DNA of 64,000 nucleotides from Aralia elata (Eukaryota > Streptophyta > Magnoliopsida > Apiales > Araliaceae), in NCBI GenBank assembly GCA_034770075.1, contig CM068382.1, positions 15,651,929-15,715,928 of the forward strand. The letters are read 5' to 3'. The translations under genes and the position numbers were made by a program. Positions within the stretch are counted from its first letter, which is position 1. Every line of letters starts with the position of its first letter. The notes under the pieces were generated by a model that was not told the DNA's origin, searched no databases, and saw nothing but the letters and a program-made list of their open reading frames with translations. Below, piece after piece: positions 1-11,052 of this stretch.

Positions 1-370
1 TAAAGGGTCGAACCAAGTATAAATCTTGATGTGCATATGTGATTGATTATTATTTTATGTTTACAGTTTATTCAATTTTGTTTGCTATTTGTTTTCTGTA
101 TTAAAAAATTCCAAAAATATCACTGCTTACACGCGGTATCTTAGTCTAAAGTAATACAGGAAGAATTATATATAAGATTAACTTAAAATAGACAGTTCAA
201 AGCAAACATCTAATTTGTTTGTCTAAATTAATTACACTCGTGCAAGAAAAATTAAAATTTACTATTGTTCGTAGACACAGAAAGACATATATTCATCCCC
301 TTTAGGTGTGCATATACACAATTTTAAATGGATTTGACGAAGATATTGAATTAGTTTACACTAAAGAGAG

Positions 371-466
371 GTGATTTACCACCCTATAACTAGCGTAAGA
401 GAACAAAAGCCAAATTGCATATACTTAAGATGTGATTTACCACCCTATAACTAGTTGGAGAGAACA
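371..466. repeat. Two-copy direct repeat, 61-bp period
   Basis: A block of about 23 identical bases starting GTGATTTACCACCC occurs at 371 and at 432, and looser similarity continues after each copy (AGAGAACAA in both). This is a short local duplication about 1.4 kb upstream of the dioxygenase start. No function is evident. Confidence 0.7.
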
Positions 467-785
467 AGTCAAAATATCTTTTGGATGGATCTACGTAAGC
501 TTAATTAATTATATAATAATCAATAAAGTACCGAATCGCTAAACGTTGTTAATTGATAGAGCAACTATGAGAAAAGTATATAACAAACATCACTATTTGA
601 AGATAAAATTATATTTGCGTCTACTTCATTATTATGTCACGTTACATAAAATGCCAAATGTGAAAAAATCAAATTGCTCACTGCGCCGAAATTGCATCAA
701 CCTCTCTCCTCCTCGTAGTGATAATAATATCTCCTTAATTGTGAATTTGCGAGTGATTCCGTTTTCAAAACAGTTTGGTGGGTGT

Positions 786-805
786 GGGGGGGGGGGGGGG
801 GGGGG
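786..805. repeat. Poly-G homopolymer (20 G)
   Basis: An uninterrupted run of 20 G lies in otherwise A+T-rich DNA. Runs of this length are rare in plant DNA and are error-prone in every sequencing chemistry, so the length should not be trusted. Confidence 0.8.
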
Positions 806-1468
806 TGGTGAATAAATGGTTGGAATAATAAAGTAAAATTTTTAAAATTTGTGTATAAAAATATTTGCTTTTACTAAAATAATTAAAATATTTATGTTTT
901 TGGATCCACTTTTAAAAAATTATTCCTTTTTATTAAATATTAGACTTTTTATTTAAAAACTCACCGTTAGAGAAAGACTATTACTTTCTTAATTTTTAGC
1001 AGCTAAACTATTAATTTAGAAGATAAAATAAAAAGATCTTAAAACCTTATGCTCATCTTTCTCCTCCAGGAATTAATGATTGCAGCATGAGAGAAATAGA
1101 TACAATAATATTGCATCTCCAATGTCCAGACAAAATGTAGAGTAGCATATATGATATATCTAAGCTACTTGTGTATATTTTTCTGCTAGGGTTACAGGAT
1201 AATTATTGATTTATTTCTTCTATATATCATTGTTGTTATGTTATATCATGTCGTTGCGCGAGGAGAGAAAATAGACACATCCTAGAGAATTAAGAATTTT
1301 TTTCTACCTTCAACTTATTTTATTTTGTCACTTGTGAATTATTATTTGGCATGTGCCTATAAACCCATCTAGCTTCTATTAACGAAATGTGATTAGCGTA
1401 TTTTTCCTTCTATGTCGGCCTCTTAAAATATCCCATTATTCCCATGTCTGTGCAACACAACAAAGGAG

Positions 1469-1471
<3 letters not shown>

Positions 1472-1535
<64 letters not shown>
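1472..1535. repeat. (TA)n microsatellite
   Basis: About 32 uninterrupted AT/TA units lie roughly 300 bp upstream of the dioxygenase start codon and just upstream of its likely TATA box. The exact length is likely to vary between individuals and between assemblies. Confidence 0.9.
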
Positions 1536-1538
<3 letters not shown>

Positions 1539-1571
1539 TAGTTATAGGCCTTAGTATTCTTCCACTCAAAA

Positions 1572-1582
1572 CTATATATATA
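1572..1582 (+). promoter_or_regulatory. Probable TATA box of the dioxygenase gene
   Basis: CTATATATATAAC lies about 250 bp upstream of the start codon at 1831 and is followed by a C/T- and A-rich stretch that looks like a 5' leader. The adjacent (TA)n run also contains TATA-like words, so the assignment rests on position and on the leader-like composition that follows. Confidence 0.4.
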
Positions 1583-1830
1583 ACATGTTAATAATATATC
1601 TCACACATAAATGTCACGTTCTCATTCACGTCCTTTTCACTTCACAAACACCACCCCATTTAGCTTAATTAGCACCCTCCTCACCCTTTATCTACCACTT
1701 CAAATTCCTCATATCCTTACCCTTACTCATATTTCTCTCTATTTATTGCTTGGAATTCTTAAAAACTTGTGTTTTGTTTTTATTTCACGGTACTTTATAG
1801 TAGTATCAACCTAGGAACCCAAACCTAAAC

Positions 1831-4800
1831 ATGAGTACTAATGTAAAAGATTGGCCGGAACCAATAATCCGAGTCCAATCCTTGTCTGACGGTGGAGTCC
1901 CCGTGATCCCGGACCGTTACATAAAGCCGCTATCCGAGCGGCCGGCCTTAAATTCTCCGGCAACCAATGTGAACATACCACTAATTGATTTTTCCGGCCT
2001 TTTGGGCGATGAAACTCTTCGAGCAACAACTTTAAGTCAAATCTCAGAAGCTTGTCGCGAGTGGGGGTTTTTCCAAGCTATAAACCATGGGGTTAGCCAT
2101 GACCTAATGGACCGAGCACAAGAAGTGTGGCGTAATTTTTTTCATCAGCCGATGGAGGTGAAACAAGCTTATGCAAACTCACCAAAGACCTATGAAGGGT
2201 ATGGTAGTAGATTAGGTATTGAGAAAGGTGCAATTCTTGATTGGAGTGACTATTATTTCCTTCACTGCCTTCCTTGTTCTTTAAAGGATCATAACAAATG
2301 GCCTGCTCTTCCTTCTTCTCTCAGGTACTATTTGTTATATATCCTCAAAATCTACGAGTTTTTGTTTTTATTTATTTATTATTAACGTCACTAAGGAGAT
2401 AGGTCACTAAGGAGATAGATGTACATATAAATCTTATCTTGACGAGACAAAAATTAAATTCCTAATAAAGAAAGTTAGGATACTGTGTTTTTTACTGTAC
2501 GTATCAATCTCTGATGAGGTTTTAAACCATGTAAAATCTTGTCAGAAGATGAGAGGGGTATTATCAAAGTTAGAGGTACTGTTAAAGTTAGATTTCATTA
2601 GTTAAGAATCATAGAAGTCAAAGTCTTCGAACTAATTAATAATATTTTGATCATTAAAATATAGTTGCTACACAACTTAATTATCTTGTACTTTGTGGCA
2701 TGGTTCCTACTCTTCAAAGTATATAATTTTTCAAGAGATCATTCTTAATATTAGAGTACACATCTAACCGTTTGGCCACCAGATTGTAATCGTACTTATC
2801 TAACTGCTCTCTATAAATAAAATTATGGTCTATGTATGCGAGTGAGAGTGCGATTCCTCACAAGCTAGTCTGTCCACTTATAAAGTTTCTCAATTAACAA
2901 CTCTACCGGGCTAATTATAGACATAATTTATATTAAGGCCACGTTGATTAAGTACGTAACAGCGCCGCTTAATTGGAATTTAGTTATGTTATATACTATA
3001 TTATACGTTCATTAGTTGAGCTTTTGTTGTAGGGAAGTGATCGATGAATACTCGAGGCAATTAGTGAAATTTGGAGGGGATTTAATGAAGATTTTTTCTT
3101 TAAATCTTGGATTAACGGAAGATCATCTTCAAAATGCGTTTGGCGGGGAGAATTTTGGAGCTTGTCTAAGAGTTAATTTCTATCCAAAATGTCCTCAACC
3201 TGACCTGACCCTAGGTCTGTCTTCTCACTCAGATCCAGGAGGAATGACTATACTCCTCCCGGATCAGCACGTGGCTGGACTTCAAGTCCGAAAAAATGAT
3301 GTCTGGATTACAGTTAAACCAACTTCTCATGCGTTTATTGTAAATATTGGAGATCAAATTCAGGTACTTAAATCCCTCTTTTTATTTTTTTCCTCCTAGA
3401 TTATCCATTGAATGTGGAAATTGGAAAGTGTTTGGTTTGATTAATGTTTGATTATGAATTAAGCATAGGCACATGGAGGGGTCACCTTCTTCTTCTTTTT
3501 TCTCTTATTTTTTTAACCAATAATTAAAATTAATCCACATGTGCGTATTAACTTGGTTGATATTCTTCCTTTTTCTGCCTAATTGCCCCCACTGACTCGG
3601 AATATTATAAAAGTTATATACAAAGAGTTGGACTTATGTATTGTTTATCAATAAAAATATATAAAGGATCGATCTAATCTTAAGTCTCACTTCCTATTTT
3701 CTCTCTTCTTTTTTTTACTGTGTGCATGTACACAGTTTTTGTGTATAATTTGTATCCCTAACATTACTCATAATTTAATGTGGCCTCTTGTAGCAACTTC
3801 ACCTTAGATTTTTCAAGAACATCAAATATTTTTCTTTTCTTTTTATTGTACTAGACTAATAACTCGTGCAAGGCAAGACACAGATTAGTATCGATAATAC
3901 AATTTAAAATTGTGGTGTGTGCCATTTTGTATTATAATTTGAGTATAAATAATATAATATGGATAGTATTAAAGAGTTGTATGTATATTAAAATTATTGT
4001 ATATGTTTTTAATATATATATATATAAACACACATACACATGTACACCCTTAAAATAATACGACAAATGATACAAAAAGTTTGTATAGTTATAAACATAA
4101 CATATGTTGTATCAGTAAAGCTGATAAACTCGAAATTAACTCGTTGACCAACTAAAAGGACTCAGTTAATTTGAATAAGATCTCCATTTACTTTAATAGT
4201 TTTTTATGTACAGAGAAATTGAATATTCTTGAATTTGAAAGCACTTCCATAAGAGTTAAGATATGATGTTGGATAGAGGATACAATATATTCATTCCCTT
4301 CGTTTGCCAACCATAGACAAATATTAACTCAATCAACTTTAGGGTAAAATATTTGGCCAAGAAAATAAAAAAAAAAAAAAATAGGGTAAAGTCTTCTGGG
4401 TGTATTCTTTCCCCTTTATTTTCTTACCCAGTATATCCTTTTTATGATCGCTTCTCAACACATTTACATATTTCTTTCATCTTCTTTTTCTGTCACCGCG
4501 CGGATGATATTCTAATGATCATCATCAGCTCATAATTAAACTAACTGCCTTTATTTCTTTAATACACTTTAATTAAAAATACATATCTAATCCTGTAAAA
4601 AAGCGTATATGTGAAATGAAAATATATTTATGGGAAAACTTAAACCCTAGAGGAAGTACTACACCTTAAATAAGTCTTTCCCAACAAGATTTAGAATGCT
4701 TGTGCAGCTTAAATATTAGTTCTATTTTAAATTATATATATGTGACAGTATACTTAATTTTAATGTGCCTCTTTGGTTCTTTAATTATAATAGTTAGTCT

Positions 4801-5211
4801 TTTACCAACATTCATTTAACAAAACTATGTTGTGACAAATTTATGTAATATCAGTATTAAAATATTTTAGTATGCCAGGTCTATTTAATTTTTTTATATA
4901 CATACATTTTTGAGTTTGGTTGTGTTCTTAATTACTGAACTCTCCATTTCAATGATCATTAGGTTCTGAGCAACGCGATTTACAGGAGCGTTGAGCACAG
5001 AGTGATCGTTAATTCAAACAAAGAGCGCGTCTCACTCGCCTTCTTCTACAATCCAAAGAGCGATTTGCTAATAGAACCGGTAAAGGAGCTTGTGACACCG
5101 GAGAAACCAGCAGTGTATACAGCCATGACTTTTGATGAATACAGACTTTTCATAAGGTTGAGAGGTCCCAAGGGTAAATCCCAAGTGGAGTCATTAAAAT
5201 CTCCAAGATGA
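1831..5211 (+). CDS. 2-oxoglutarate/Fe(II)-dependent dioxygenase, jasmonate-induced oxygenase (JOX/JAO) type
   Basis: Three exons, 1831-2324, 3033-3363 and 4963-5211, have canonical GT..AG borders and consistent phase and give 357 residues. The protein has an N-terminal DIOX_N domain (about 50-160) and a C-terminal 2OG-FeII_Oxy domain (about 205-305). Fe(II) ligands are H230 and D232 (SHSDPGG) and H287 (SVEHRV). The 2-oxoglutarate site is R297/S299 (ERVSL). The text closely resembles Arabidopsis JOX proteins such as At5g05600, which hydroxylate jasmonic acid to 12-OH-JA and so dampen jasmonate defence signalling. R211, F332 and R336 align with residues I recall as jasmonate contacts in JOX2 (R225, F346, R350), which favours JOX over anthocyanidin synthase or flavonol synthase relatives. 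The enzyme should be soluble and cytosolic; no signal peptide is visible. The second intron (3364-4962) carries a possible Helitron remnant. The gene looks intact. Substrate assignment is by homology only. Confidence 0.9.
3850..3885 (-). mobile_element. Helitron-like 3' terminus in dioxygenase intron 2
   Basis: Read on the minus strand, this site ends in CTAG followed by T and is preceded by a degenerate short hairpin (GCCTTGCACGAG). This is the arrangement of a Helitron 3' end (CTRR with an upstream hairpin, insertion between A and T). The element would extend to higher coordinates inside the intron, but no convincing 5' TC end was found before 4962. The stem is imperfect, so this is a weak call. 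Confidence 0.35.
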
Positions 5212-5333
5212 TCAAATTAGTTTTGAACCATATATGTACATGTAAAAGTAGTTTTCATTTAATTGCATATATATGATCACCATAACCGTAATGGTGCATG
5301 GAATTCAGCATGCATAAACCACCAAGGTCATCG

Positions 5334-5788
5334 TGTTAGGATATCACAAGTCATGAGTTGGAGTCTCGCATCGGATAAATAATAAAAGAATGAAGGATTA
5401 ATATACATAAATGGACCCAAAACTTAATAATTTAAGTTTTTTGGTCAAATTAAGTTCCAAACACGTATGTTAATGTCTTGTGTACGCGCATGCAACCTCC
5501 CTCCCCCCCTCCCATTCTTCCCCTACAACTGGTATTAGAACTACGGAAGATTGATCCCGGGCTGATGAATCTCTGGTAGTGAATTCTCGATGAAAGATTG
5601 GTGCTTCCCTTAAAATTCTCTCAATGGTGATGTTGAATTTTCGATGGCTTAGCTAAGAATTGGTGATCCTTTAATTCTTGATGGAAGTTGACTATGGAAA
5701 ATTAATATACATGAATAGGCTCAAAAAACCTAATAGCTTAGGTTTTTTTGTCAAGTTAACGTGCGGGCTCTCCGATTCTTCCCCAACA
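5334..5788 (+). mobile_element. TRIM-like LTR retrotransposon remnant
   Basis: A segment beginning TGTTAGG and ending CTACA (5334-5527) has the TG..CA ends of a short LTR. Three bases later, TGGTATTAGAACTACGG (5530) closely matches the initiator-Met tRNA primer-binding site used by many plant LTR elements. About 150 bp further on, the second half of the LTR recurs in diverged form (about 5696-5788, sharing AATATACAT, CTTAGGTTTTTTTGTCAA and TTCTTCCCC-ACA). The 3' LTR therefore looks truncated at its 5' side. No coding capacity is present and the total is about 455 bp, which fits a terminal-repeat retrotransposon in miniature. Boundaries are approximate. Confidence 0.5.
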
Positions 5789-7929
5789 GATCAAAAAGAA
5801 ATTTGAGAAAAAGAGAGAGAGAGAGAGAGAAAAAATTAATAAAGACGTGAGGGTATATTTTTAATTTCATGTGCTCCATATCTTAATGGAAATGTATGGT
5901 GATCCTTTAAGAATCTTTTTAGATCGATCCTAGCATGATGCAATTATGTCCCACTTTGTCGCATCAATTAATTAAGGTCGAAAACTGAAATTAAACAAGT
6001 TGATGATAAAGAAAGTTTGTTAATATTAGTCCATTAAACATGGCATTATACTAGTATACTATATTATCAAAAAAACTTATCATTGACCTTGAATATATTA
6101 TACATTATAATGAGTCTTTTATATATTGATATTTATATTATAAAAGAATAGTAAGTCTCTTGGTATCTTACTTTATATTATATCTTCATTTTTTAACTGA
6201 AAAAAATTATAATTGTATGATTATTAACGTAATTTAAGACTCTCTTATGCAATTGTAGATTTAGTCTTTTAGATAAAATTCACTCATAACTTTCAAAATA
6301 AAGATCCCATTATCTAATCACTTTTTTATTTTTCTTTCAACTACTCTCATTTGTCTACTTATCTGTTTTTGTTTTTTTATCTTTCTCTGTTCATTATCCC
6401 AAGTTTCTTCTATTATTTACTTTTTTATCTTATTACTTTTAATTATTAATAATTAAGAATAATTAACACACACGTAAGTACATGTACGGGAGATCACTAG
6501 TTGCTATAAAATCACATCGATTCTTCGTTTTCAGTGGAATATAGTCTATAAATTAATATAAACATATAGATAATTGATTAAAGTATTCACTGGCAACAAA
6601 AATTGTTATGTTTTCATCTCAATATAAATCATTTTTTTATTATAAGTAATCTGGACTAACAAACCTAATTCTACGGGTGTGGAGTTTCTACTTCTACTGC
6701 TTCTGTCCGGAAATATATCTAACTGGTTTCTTATACGTAAATCTTCATATTAATAAAAAGATAATTTCAACGACAAAAAAAATTAATCAACAAAAAAATA
6801 AGAATCTTATTTTAATGGGGATATGGAGTGTTAAATTTTAGAGTCATGTTATGTATTATGATAAATTATACTAAATTACAATTGCGAAACTTATCAATAC
6901 ATGAAATTAATAAAAATTATAAGAAAATCTCATTTATTATACATTTTTTCAAAAAATTTATCACTAATATTTATTCACGTAATTAATAATCAAAAAATTA
7001 ACGTAAATATTCTCAATATATATCATTACCGTAAATCTCATCTGCCAAATTATGTGTCGCAATCCACATCACTTCTTTGACCATGTGATACAATTTCATT
7101 AAGATATTTTGCTCTTTTTGGATAGAAAATAATAAATTAAACAAAAAAATAATGACAACTAGAGATCAGATGGAGGACTTGTCAAAGTGAAATCAATCCA
7201 TTATATAGGTGGTTCATTAATTAATCATCGTAAATGTATATACATTTTCGCACGTTTTGTCTTCTTGTTCCTCCCACTATGCTCTACTGAATTTTAAAAT
7301 GGAGGAAAAGAAAAAATAAACAAAAAAATTTAAATTTTCTATTCATTTCTTTTGTTATTGAGTTTTTTAATTAACAAAAAAGATAAGAAATAGATAAAAA
7401 AATTGGGCATTTTTATTGCCAAATTTTTTTGTCCAAAAATGAAACGAATTTAAACGGAAAATTAAATAATATAAGTAAATCTTTTATAATCCCTATTATA
7501 CTCTTTATATTATAAACATAACAAAACTAATATAAGAATAACATAGTATTTTGAATGTAAAACTTAAGTTTCTTTCCTTTTCATTTATAAACTCAGTAAC
7601 AACATGGAAGAAAACTTATAAATTTTTTATTCTTTTCTTTTCTCATCAAATTTAAGTTTTATATGTTTTTCTTTTCCTTTAAAAACACAGAAACATAGTG
7701 TAGGTGGTTGATTAAAGACAAAGATAAATTAATATCTGCAAATTTAATATTCATATTCTTTATAATACATAATAAAATAAAAATAAAAAATAAACCTGCT
7801 TGGGAATAGAGCATTGATTCATGTACTTTCATAGTATTTAGTTTAATAAATATTCCAATTAGTTATATTGTGTTTCAAGTTTAAAGAAGAATTTATGTTC
7901 TTTTTCCTCTTTAAATGCATTCTAACATG
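5789..7929. other. A+T-rich intergenic stretch without genes
   Basis: No open frame with recognisable content was seen on either strand. It contains a short (GA)n run near 5815 and a degenerate copy (about 6838-7050) of a dispersed repeat that also occurs near 10,020 and 48,330. Confidence 0.5.
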
Positions 7930-8515
7930 CATGGGCGGATCTACTACAAGGGCAGCATAGGCAGCTGCCTATGCTCACTTTTTTTTTTATAGGTAAAGTA
8001 CTCTTGGGGCAGAATTTGTAAGTCAGTAAATTCAAATGGCAGATTTAAAACAAAAGTTAAAGTGCATGGGACAAAAAATAATTTTCATTATAAATTTATA
8101 ATCTAATTCTTTAAACTTCAAAGTATGCTTACAGGGAGTTAGAAAGGGGCGAGAGCCTGAATCTAATTCTTCTCCATATCTGCTTCACTGCTAGTGCTTT
8201 TAAATTCTATCTAAATGTTTATTTATTTTGAAATTTCTTTTTATTTTAGGTAATGATTTATGAATATTTATTTATTGTATATTATAGAATTCTATGTACA
8301 TTGCATAAAATAATTGGTCTCAAAGGGGTTGTTGACTTGTTATATATATTAACAATATTGTAACAAAATACATGTTTTACATATGCAACTGGCCAGAAAA
8401 TACAAAATTATCTTAAAAAAATTTGGCTCGGGGGCGCAGCCCCCCGAACCCCCGCCAAATCCGTTCTAAGACTAAAATTCGCCCCTGCTGGGTTCGATTC
8501 CTAGATCCGCCCCTG
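7930..8515. mobile_element. Non-autonomous hAT-type element with 8-bp target duplication
   Basis: The element starts CATGGGCGGATCTA and ends TAGATCCGCCCCTG, giving a 14-bp terminal inverted repeat with one mismatch and the CAGGG-type end of hAT transposons. It is flanked on both sides by CTAACATG (7922-7929 and 8516-8523), a perfect 8-bp target-site duplication, as hAT elements make. Inside lie a perfect 22-bp palindrome at 7954-7975 and a G/C-rich hairpin around 8430-8446. It has no coding capacity (586 bp), so it must have been moved by a transposase encoded elsewhere. Confidence 0.85.
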
Positions 8516-8661
8516 CTAACATGAAATCATAAATAAAACCTGTTTTTAAGAAAAAAAAAGTAATTTAAATTTCTTATTTTAGTCTCAATATAATAGCAAC
8601 ATTAATATTAAGTAAGTTTAATATTATATGTCTTAAACGCAAATAAAAAATGTTAGCAGAC

Positions 8662-8746
8662 ACGAAAATACTTATATTCTTCTTCACATCCGTTTTCTTC
8701 ATATATGATGAAAACGGATGCGAAGAAGGATATAAGCATTTTCATA
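8662..8746. repeat. Imperfect inverted repeat (foldback), arms about 40 bp
   Basis: The left arm (about 8662-8702) and right arm (about 8706-8746) are reverse complements with only a few mismatches, separated by a loop of a few bases. Both contain CATCCGTTTTC or its complement GAAAACGGATG. Because of the symmetry, open frames appear on both strands here; these are by-products and not genes. It could be a small foldback MITE core or a hairpin-forming transcript. Confidence 0.7.
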
Positions 8747-10019
8747 TACAAATATGGATAATATTCATTTTGACTAGATATCGGATAATATTTATTTTGA
8801 TAAAATACAAATACCAATTTTTGAATGGATATCGGATATGTCGGATTAGGATCCCCTCCATTATACCTATTTTTCAATTTTCTTCAATACACAATTAACG
8901 ATACAAATATTATATTTAACAACAAAATAAAATTCATTGTAAATAATTAGCGATATAATAAAATTTGTTATAAATAATTATGTCGTTGAAAGTATCGCTA
9001 CATATATAATATTAATGTCGTGAGATGTGTACTGAAAAAAATTAAAATATAAATATAATAGAGGGGATTCTAATGAACTTCTTTAACATTCCTAATCCTT
9101 TGGTTCCAAACATAAAATTACTAGTAATATTTTTTGCCAAACACTGTTAAAAATGGGTAATCTTCGCTACTTTATGCATGCAATATTTTATATTATCTCT
9201 ATTTATATTAACCTAAGAAAGCCGTGCTCAAGTAGATATCCTTATCCTTTTATATTCCTTTATAATGCTTAAAAGTCAACGGTTGTGATTAAACTTACTA
9301 TTCTTCTAGAGAATATGGACAAGTTAATGATCACATGTCATTACTTAATGGGCTTTTCTTATTCTTTCCAAATAAATATTAGTATTTTTGTTTGTATTTG
9401 GTTGTGACAATTTTTTCCATTCTACTTAACAAATTTAAAACTTTTATTATTAGATTTCAAAGTACTTCTAAATCCTACGAATCTAGATTGTTCTCTTGAA
9501 AAAAATTCAAGTAGAGCCCAATCTTAATCATCATCAAAATATTTCAAGTAAGGTAGGCTTTTGTTTTATAAAATTTCTATTTTAACATAAAATATTGTGA
9601 TGGTGGTTAATTGAACCCTACTTAATTTGCTTTAAGAGTGAAAATTTTGAATTCTTCAAATTTGTGGGGGTCCATCATATGTACTTTTAAGATCAACCAA
9701 TATGAAAGTTTTTAAGTTTTTACAACAACCAAAAAAAATAACTATATTTTAACTTGATGGTTAAGAATGTGACTTTTCAATATTACTCTTGAGAGATTGT
9801 TAAGATTAATTATGTGACAACTAATCGATTTAAAATGACTATGATGTCGCAAAGGGGGGACAACATTTCAAAAATGAATTATAATACTACAATCTACATA
9901 TGAAGAAAAAAAAAATATTTCATTCAATTTCATTCTCGAGTTATGAGTCTCAGGGCTAGGGCCCTAAGGCTGTCTCACCTTGCTCATGGTGGAACTTGGT
10001 GTGATGTGGGTCTATGGTC

Positions 10020-10205
10020 CGGTTAGGTTTTGAATTACGATTACGACGTATATATTAATATATGAAATTAGATAGAATTATAAAATTAGTTTACTATATC
10101 AAATATATCGTTAAAATATTACCAACTATAGTTATCCACGTAACTCACAACAACAAAAAAATCAACATATAAAGTCCCAAGATATATCATTTTCTCACTA
10201 ATAAT
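10020..10205. repeat. Dispersed repeat, copy 2 of 3
   Basis: The segment shares an ordered set of words with 48,330-48,530 (ATTACGACGTATAT, TATAAAATT, AAAATATTA, TTATCCAC then TAACTC, and AAAGTC) and more weakly with 6838-7050. This looks like an old non-coding dispersed repeat family. No terminal structure was recognised. Confidence 0.5.
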
Positions 10206-11052
10206 AAATTTTTAGGATACTAATGGTACTTACTATTTAGACTTAATCCATGTGACTGAGCTACTGATCAAGTGGTAAACATAAACTATCCCTAAATTAT
10301 AATTATTTTTTACGTTAAGTTTTATGCTTAATATTAAGTTTAATCCATGCATTTTATTAATTTGTGGGTTTTGGAGACTAATAATATGTTGATTTGATCG
10401 CTGTGAGTGATGTAGTGATTTTAGTCGACACAAACTACCGCTACATTAGGATTATTTATTTTTGCTGAGGTTTATATTTAACATTTAATTTTAACAGTAC
10501 ATGTACTAATTACTAACTAATTTATGAGTTAGTACAAGCACTCACATTACTCCTCACTCTTAAAAAGAGTTGATTACTTGACATAATTACAGTATATGCC
10601 ATTATGCATCTAAGCATAAAAAAATTATATTAATTTTAAATAAATTTAAAAAAAAATGTATTAGGTAGAGAAATACAAAAACCAGGACGAGTCTGAGCCT
10701 TTTGAATACCCCGTCTAAAGAGACAAAGTCAATGCACAGAACCAGAATAGACCTATATACCTTGAAAGCAAGGATAAGTTAAATGGTACTCTTCTACAGT
10801 GGTGCAGAGAGCTGAGTAAAAACAAGACCCAGGTAATGAAAACCAAGCAGCAATTCCCAGAATTCAAATCTAGCAATTCAAATTAAACCTATTTTGTATT
10901 TAAACATTCAAAGAAACAAAGCATAACAAAGGTAAACCAACAATTAAACAAAGAACGGAAAAAAGAACTCCTATAAGCTATATAACACTGTTTTATCAGA
11001 CTGTCAGCACCAAATATGAGGTTAATCCCCAAAGTAAGCTGTGATTTGGTCG

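Larger units (their letters stand above)
1..1471. other. Intergenic region upstream of the dioxygenase gene
   Basis: No gene is supported here. The stretch is A+T-rich. It holds an imperfect direct repeat of 61-bp period (a shared block begins at 371 and again at 432, reading GTGATTTACCACC onward) and a run of 20 G at 786-805. The only long open frame (546-815) is low-complexity and ends in the poly-G run, so it is not credible as a gene. Confidence 0.6.
8516..11052. other. A+T-rich intergenic stretch and 3' flank of the PHD gene
   Basis: No gene is supported. It holds a foldback at 8662-8746 and a dispersed-repeat copy at about 10,020-10,205. The part closest to 11,053 (about 10,700-11,052) is less A+T-rich and probably includes the 3' untranslated region of the minus-strand Alfin-like gene. 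Confidence 0.5.

Noticed and set aside
546..815. 89-codon open frame upstream of the dioxygenase
   Set aside because: It ends in a poly-G run translated as poly-Gly, has no family resemblance and no splice or leader context.
8485..8505. GGTTCGATTCC resembles a tRNA T-arm / B box
   Set aside because: It lies inside the right end of the hAT element, with no acceptor stem, anticodon arm or A box at the needed distance, so no tRNA or SINE is called.
8650..8898. Overlapping open frames on both strands
   Set aside because: They are products of the inverted repeat at 8662-8746; composition is low-complexity and no homology is recognised.
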